A DNA stretch of 38,166 bases from the NCBI GenBank assembly GCA_032718475.1, contig JAUCBJ010005446.1, positions 1 through 38,166 on the forward strand. The letters run 5' to 3'. Positions 33,901-38,166 of the stretch are shown here, in pieces. The translations under genes were made by a program, and so were the position numbers. The notes beneath the pieces are model-generated. The model did no database searches. It had not been told where the DNA came from and saw only the letters and a list, made by a program, of their open reading frames with translations. The stretch's first letter is position 1. Each line of letters starts with the position of its first letter. The DNA is from Nemertoderma westbladi (taxonomy: Eukaryota > Xenacoelomorpha > Nemertodermatida > Nemertodermatidae).

Positions 33901-34399
33901 GCAGTGGGATACATTAACAGTGCAGTAGGTCACCGTGGGATACATTAACAGTGCAGTAGGTCACCTGATTGGTTAGCAGTGGGATACATTAACAGTGCAG
34001 TAGGTCACCTGATTGGTTAGCAGTGGGATACATTAACAGTGCAGTAGGTCACCTGATTGGTTAGCAGTGGGATACATTAACAGTGCAGTAGGTCACCTGA
34101 TTGGTTAGCAGTGGGATACATTAACAGTGCAGTAGGTCACCTGATTGGTTAGCAGAACGGTAGATTCACGTTACCTGCATTTCAATGTGTCTCGGATTCT
34201 CGATAAACTTCTCGATGAGAAGTCTGTTGTCCCCGAAGCTACTGAGCGCCTCTTGCGACGAGAGTCTGTATCCCTGAAGCACGTCGGCGTCGTTCCACGC
34301 GATACGCATTCCCTTACCGCCGCCACCGGCTGACGCCTTAATCATAACCGGGTAACCGATAGAGTTAGCGATAGTAACGGCATGGCAAGGTGTCTCAAC
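26818..34399 (-). CDS. PCCA: Propionyl-CoA carboxylase alpha subunit, last four exons (5' part outside window)
   Basis: PCCA carries the biotin carboxylase, BT and biotin carboxyl carrier domains of mitochondrial propionyl-CoA carboxylase. That enzyme converts propionyl-CoA to methylmalonyl-CoA in breakdown of odd-chain fats and some amino acids. Exons in gene order: 34399-34175, 30339-30265, 29108-28945, 27949-26818; joined they give 531 codons in frame. Seen in order: [15 protein letters not shown] (ATP-grasp glycine loop), [85 protein letters not shown], and [10 protein letters not shown] with the biotin lysine at 26932-26934, 37 residues from the end. About 195-200 N-terminal residues, including the transit peptide, must lie beyond the window. 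The match is to PCCA rather than MCCC1 or pyruvate carboxylase. Confidence 0.95.
28174..28262 (-). mobile_element. tRNA-derived (SINE-like) element carrying the hammerhead
   Basis: On the - strand an A box TGGCTGAACTGG (28256-28245) and a B box GGTTCAACCCC (28196-28186) lie 60 bases apart, wider than a normal tRNA because the hammerhead sits between them. Short ends GGGACA and TGTCGC pair at five of six positions, like a tRNA acceptor stem. No true cloverleaf anticodon arm remains. Confidence 0.55.
28195..28244 (-). ncRNA. Second hammerhead ribozyme motif, between Pol III boxes
   Basis: Read on the - strand: CTGATGA at 28235-28229, stem II GGCC/GGCT around a TGATA loop (closing pair G-U), GAAA at 28215-28212, stem III ACG/CGT around two bases, and a GTA cleavage triplet ending at 28204. 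Stem I pairs 28236-28244 with 28203-28195: three pairs, one A-C mismatch, three pairs and two G-U wobbles. It lies between A and B boxes in a PCCA intron, on the transcribed strand. Confidence 0.6.
28474..28905 (+). mobile_element. LINE fragment F, internally deleted, in a PCCA intron
   Basis: It begins ATCTCGATTGCTGCAAAGC ([12 protein letters not shown]), jumps near 28548 from the start of the reverse transcriptase to the distal region (GGACATTGCTTTCGCCG), and ends GCCGATTATAGTAGTAG. About 1 kb is missing relative to copy D. It lies antisense to PCCA. Confidence 0.85.
28945..29108 (-). CDS. PCCA: PCCA exon: biotin carboxylase, catalytic loop side
   Basis: Acceptor CATTAG and donor GAG|GTGTGT. 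It encodes [40 protein letters not shown] and TR, leaving two bases of the Arg codon for the next exon. Confidence 0.94.
29291..29359 (+). pseudogene. tRNA-like sequence (pseudogene or SINE head)
   Basis: A box TAGCTCAGTTG and B box GGTTCGAAACC start 43 bases apart. The T arm CTGGT/ACCAG pairs fully, and the anticodon stem has one mismatch with no U33. The acceptor stem does not form, so it is not a working tRNA. Confidence 0.55.
29485..29720. repeat. Dispersed repeat family, copy 1
   Basis: GGGTGAGTAAGAATTTATATTTTCG, ACAAGCATTTGAAAA, GGTACCGATAGAAAGATGAC and CAAGGATTCC-AAATT occur in the same order as in the fold-back arms at 36689-36961 and 37898-38166. It is decayed and lies in a PCCA intron. 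Confidence 0.65.
30265..30339 (-). CDS. PCCA: PCCA exon: biotin carboxylase, 25 codons
   Basis: Acceptor TTTTCTAG and donor AAG|GTCAGT, phase 0. It encodes [12 protein letters not shown] and [13 protein letters not shown], joining HIEMQ to VIEEAPS in the family order. It is too short for simple ORF finding. Confidence 0.93.
30340..30833. other. Non-repeat part of the PCCA intron
   Basis: AT-rich sequence with no gene. Near 30770-30833 it holds decayed precursors of the long array unit (ATTGGTTAGC, CAGTGGG). Confidence 0.5.
30834..34155. repeat. 3.3-kb minisatellite of 31-bp and 44-bp units in a PCCA intron
   Basis: The basic 31-bp unit is of the form CGTGGGATGCATTAACAGTG plus CAGTAGGTCAC. 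A 44-bp version adds 13 bases containing GATTGGTTAGC. There are roughly 100 units. The long units cluster at both ends and near 31460-31680. From about 33574 to 33931 a 119-bp higher-order period (31+44+44) repeats three times. The array fills most of the intron 30340-34174 and ends 20 bases from the PCCA exon at 34175. Confidence 0.96.
34175..34399 (-). CDS. PCCA: PCCA exon: biotin carboxylase ATP-grasp
   Basis: 75 codons, phase 0 at both ends, acceptor CCTCCAG and donor CAG|GTAACG. It encodes [20 protein letters not shown] through NPRHIEMQ. No earlier exon was found in the 3.8 kb up to the window end. Confidence 0.94.
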
Positions 34400-34521
34400 C
34401 TGGAGGAATTAAAGGGATAACTTTTCATAACAATGGGACTCACAATTAGCAAATATGAACATGCATTTTATACACCACGGCTCGGAATATAATGTTGTAA
34501 TTCAGTGACATGCCCCCACAA

Positions 34522-34539
34522 CCCCCCCCCCCCCCCCCC
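34522..34539 (+). repeat. Poly-C tract (18 C)
   Basis: 18 cytosines followed by A and CCCCC, at the edge of a dispersed-repeat copy. Confidence 0.95.
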
Positions 34540-34940
34540 ACCCCCGAAATAAACAACAAATTGTTTTTCTACAAGGAATTTGAAACATAGATAGTTTCAT
34601 ATCTTTATTCCTTCCTGTTTGAGCCAGAATCTTTATTTTCACTTTCAACCTTTAGTGTAGATACAAGCATTAAAAAAGTGTCTCCGGTGATATTTACCTT
34701 ATAAAGTATTATTATATTTACCTTTACATTATACTATGTACTATATGTACTACGTTACACATTATACACCTATGTTAATTAACGGCCCGACAAGTTAACC
34801 GCGTTTATTGATGCCCGTCCGGTATTTTCAGCATCTGTTAAAACGGAACCCAACTTGTAGCAATATCGGAGTTTCGTGACTATGAGAATCATCTGAGATA
34901 TAGGCGTTCAAATAGTGCAATAGTTACCGTTCGGGGGAGG
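34540..34940. repeat. Dispersed repeat family, copy 2
   Basis: It shares, in order with 36618-36930, TTTCTACAA, GAAA(t)TTGAA-like, GATAGTTTCA, GAGCCAGAATCTTTAT, ACAAGCATT, GTGTCTCCGGTGATATTT and GAGATATAGGCGTTCAAA. Both copies start right after a poly-C run. The middle carries unrelated sequence. Confidence 0.6.
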
Positions 34941-36600
34941 CTATAAGATAATCACAGTATATTACGGGTCATGGTGTACTTTGTGTCAGAGAACTTTATC
35001 GTACAAATTTCAGTACAGTGTAAGTAACTATGGCTGAAAAACTACGATCTGTGATGGCGTATGCCCCCTTTAATGAAATTATGTTGGAATTACGTGAGTG
35101 TCAGTGCGACTTGTGTGATTAATCTCAAATTTAGTCCCAAATTAATCGCCTCATTTTCCTAGCCACTGTTACAGTTTCTAACTATATATGTACAGTCTAC
35201 GAGTTCTACATATTATGTACAAGAATTATTTAATTGTACGTAATTTAATTTCGTGGTAATATATTGTATTATTAATAATCCACACAGCCAATTAATGCCA
35301 TCAGGTAATAAAGTTATCGATTAAAATATAATGTGCGGTGTCCGCACCGTACCGGTAAACTACAAACTGCACACAATTTCAATTAACACCCATAAACATA
35401 AAGCACATAAAGATCGATGAACAAAAGAAGAAAAAGCGCCAAAATCTAGTGTTGACGAGGGGACCACCACCCAAACTCTGGGTTGGTTGGTTGGTTGGTT
35501 GGTTGACGAGGGGACCACCACCCAAACTTTTTAAATGATAAGTTTAGAATTTCGTTAATACGTAATAAATAAAGAGACCCAGCGAAATTAGATTTTTTTA
35601 GATTTTTTGAGACTTACAAGATAATAACTGTCTATATTTACTACTACTATTAGGTCGAGCAAACTCGGATATATTCTATAGGAGTATTACGATTTATGAT
35701 ATTTGTTGAGTTTTATTGGAAATATGATATTTGTTTTGTTGTTTCATTCATTATTTTTAGGTGATTAGTTGCTATGGGTTCCGTTATGGGCTAAGCAAAG
35801 CAAAGCAAACAGTCGGCCGAAGCCGGAGGCGACCCGAAGGCACCTCTTTCGATAGCTGCTACCCGAGGGTAGGGGTGGGCGCTACTCCTATCCCAAGATT
35901 GCTCCCAGTTATTTAACTGGTACTTTTAACCGTTATGGGGTAAAGTTATGTAATGACGGTGCAATTCTGCAATATGTAAATTGTATATGTATGACGGTGC
36001 AATAATTATAATTATCAATAAAACTACTTACTAACTACCATTGACGAACACCGTTCGTTCACTTAATTCAGATGGGACTGGTTATATCCCTGTTTCCGCT
36101 CAAATTGTATTCTCGGTGGACTTTCATACCTGTTGCTACACCGCCGCCCGGTGCAAAACATGGCTACACCCGACCTTCGAGCCAGTTTGCATAACTGTTT
36201 ACTCCAAGTATGTTACCATGACTACAGCCAAGGGATCCTCAAGCGGCAGAGATAGGCGTTCCGCTATTCAGTTATAATATTCTTTCCATTAAACTTTACG
36301 AGCCGAACCGGTGTTTGTTCCGCAATTAATAGCACTGCGCATCCAATGCGACTAGCTAGCTACCACGCTCCACTCAGTTTAGTTAAGGTTTTACTGCTAA
36401 GCCGTCAGTCAACACCAGGGCATATCGCCCCTCTGATTGCTCTTCACTACATAACAAGGGTGTGGCTAGTGGTTGGAGCATTATTTCAGATTTATACCAG
36501 AACTGAATCTATCTAAATTTTGTTATCTCTGTGTTTGACGGAAATACATATTATAAATAAATATTATTAATATTTAAAACTGGCAAACTTAGTACACATT
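34941..36600. other. Unassigned region upstream of the fold-back element
   Basis: No exon of PCCA or other gene is recognised. It holds a (GGTT) microsatellite flanked by a 24-base direct repeat (GACGAGGGGACCACCACCCA plus AACT) at 35455-35528, and repeated TGACGGTGCAAT at 35954 and 35992. Confidence 0.4.
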
Positions 36601-36606
36601 AATTGA

Positions 36607-36617
36607 CCCCCCCCCCC
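36607..36617 (+). repeat. Poly-C tract (11 C)
   Basis: 11 cytosines just before the left arm of the fold-back element, in the same relative place as the C run at 34522. Confidence 0.95.
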
Positions 36618-37183
36618 TCACAAATTTTTCTACAAATCTTAATTCGATTGCATGAAATTTGAATCAGAGATAGTTTCACTCAACTCCTCCTGGATGGGTG
36701 AGCCACAATTTTTATATTTGCTTTCATTCTTTAGCTACAAGCATTTTAAAAAGGTGTCTCCGGTGATATTTCACCAGTTACACCGCAGTTATTCTTTAAT
36801 CTTTGTAGTGGTTTGTTGGTACCAATAGAAAGCTGACCTTGCAAGGATTCCAAATTATGTTAAAATATTTAACCTTGGTTGGAAAATAGATGAGATATGA
36901 GCGTTCAAAAGTTGCATGTATTTGCTTCCTCTAAAGGTCAATTATTATATTTAATAGAAATATCATATTCTGGAACATTTTGTTAATGTATGAATAGTTA
37001 CGTAATAGTATAATTAAAGAGGTATTGCATTGTTGCCCAGCTACGTATTAGGATAAACTAAATGTTCCAGAATATGGTACATTTATTAAACGCCACTAAT
37101 AGAATGCCACCCCAAATTAGATGATTTAACACCAAAATTAATTACTTTGCAACAAATATATTTTTTTGTAGCACCAATTCACA

Positions 37184-37199
37184 CCCCCCCCCCCCCCCC
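37184..37199 (+). repeat. Poly-C tract (16 C)
   Basis: 16 cytosines followed by nine A, directly before the 21-bp tandem repeat. Confidence 0.95.
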
Positions 37200-37208
37200 A
37201 AAAAAAAA

Positions 37209-37443
37209 CAATTATTCATCCCCCAAAAACAATTATTCATCCCCCAAAAACAATTATTCATCCCCCAAAAACAATTATTCATCCCCCAAAAACAATTATT
37301 CTACCCCCAAAAACAGTTATTGATTCCTCAAAAACAATTATTCATCCCCCAAAAACAATTTTTCATCACCCCAAAACAATTATTCTACTCCCAAAAACAA
37401 TTATTGATTCCTCAAAAACAATTATTCATCCCCCAAAAATAAT
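37209..37443. repeat. 21-bp tandem repeat, about 11 units
   Basis: Unit CAATTATTCATCCCCCAAAAA, with TCTACCCC and TGATTCCTC variants in later units. A degenerate reverse-complement relative (ATAATTGTTTTTGG) occupies about 37650-37850. Confidence 0.9.
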
Positions 37444-38166
37444 TACTTGTTAACCAAAAAAAATTATTCCAGCACCAAATATTTTATATAACCTACGCTT
37501 TGTTCAGTTGCCATGCTCCAAGTATTCGTACCGATAGGCCTATTGCCTATCTATTATTGCCTATGGCCTATTACTTATTATGTTATAAGTTTCAGTATTA
37601 CGGCAGTACTGAAGTTTTTGTCTAACTTCCAGGAAGTGCTAGACCTATTGCTGCAGTAGTATTTATTTTGGGGGATTATGTATTTATTTTTGGCGAAAAT
37701 TTATTTGTTTTGGTAAAATTTGTAATTATTTTGTGAGTTTTGTCATTTATTTTGGTGCTAATAATTGGTTTTGGTGTTGAATAATTGTTTTTGGTGTTGA
37801 ATAATTTTTGTTGGGGTCACATTATTTAATTTTGTGTAAAATAATTTTTTTGGTGTATTTTTCATCAATTTTGGGATGACTTTAATTGGTAGCCTTTATT
37901 AAATAGAATTAATTCGCCAGCAGGGGAAGCAAATACATGCAACTTTCGAATGCCCATAGCCATAACTCAGCTATTTCCCAAATAAATTCAAATATTTTAA
38001 CATATTTGGAATCCTTGCATGGGCAGCTTTCTACTGTAATGGTTCACGATAAGGTTGAAGAATGATTACACTGTGACCTGTGAAATATCGCCGAATACAC
38101 CTTTTTCAAACACTTGTAGTTAAGGATAGAAATCAAAAATAAAAATTCTGGCTCACCCACGGAGGA

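Larger units (their letters stand above)
36689..38166. mobile_element. Fold-back element with arms of about 270 bp, cut by the window end
   Basis: The left arm 36689-36961 is the reverse complement, at visibly high but imperfect identity, of 37898-38166. Shared blocks: TCCTCC..GGGTGAGCCA, CTACAAG, AAAAGGTGT, GATATTTCAC, AAGGATTCCAAAT, ATGTTAAAATATTT and AAAGTTGCATGTATTTGCTT. The inner part has a 16-bp perfect inverted repeat (36965-36980 with 37060-37075), a C run, a 21-bp tandem repeat and a G/T-rich inverted relative of it. No transposase is seen. Confidence 0.75.

Noticed and set aside
36041-36277. 78-codon frame as an upstream PCCA or other exon
   Set aside because: Wrong strand for PCCA, no domain and no splice context.

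Overview
This is nuclear DNA of an animal, most likely a marine invertebrate. It is AT-rich, with short coding exons split by introns with GT/AG ends, many minisatellites, non-LTR retrotransposon (LINE) fragments, a hAT-like DNA transposon and tRNA-derived repeats. The sequence alone does not fix the species or phylum. About 11-12 kb of the 38 kb is tandem repeat.

Two real protein-coding genes are present, convergent (tail to tail). On the + strand, 16724-23386 holds a complete nine-exon gene for a group II PLP-dependent aromatic L-amino-acid decarboxylase (AADC/DDC type, 556 residues). It has an unusual 89-residue N-terminal extension that starts with a possible myristoylation signal. On the - strand, 34399 down to 26818 holds the last four exons of the propionyl-CoA carboxylase alpha subunit (PCCA). 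These cover the ATP-grasp region to the biotin lysine and stop (531 residues); the 5' exons lie outside the window. A lysine-rich ORF at 3376-3584 with a downstream AATAAA may be the last exon of a third gene, with low confidence.

Layout: 384-3020 is a 71-bp minisatellite of 37 units. 4504-9552 is a 5-kb G-rich array with strong G-quadruplex potential. 9955-10560 is a 68-bp minisatellite. 10976-14808 is a graveyard of dead LINE fragments with nested insertions, one carrying a tRNA-like segment plus a hammerhead-ribozyme motif. 16724-23386 is the AADC gene. 23732-24756 is a hAT-like element with perfect terminal inverted repeats and an 8-bp target duplication, sitting in another LINE copy. 26818-34399 is PCCA, with introns holding a LINE remnant, a second hammerhead/tRNA-like element, and a 3.3-kb minisatellite ending about 20 bp from an exon. 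34520-38166 is dispersed repeats, including a long fold-back element cut by the window end.

The two genes belong to separate pathways (monoamine synthesis in the cytosol; propionyl-CoA catabolism in mitochondria), and nothing shows they work together. The most interesting signals are the two hammerhead motifs tied to Pol III A/B boxes, the N-terminal extension of the decarboxylase, and the PCCA minisatellite beside a splice donor.
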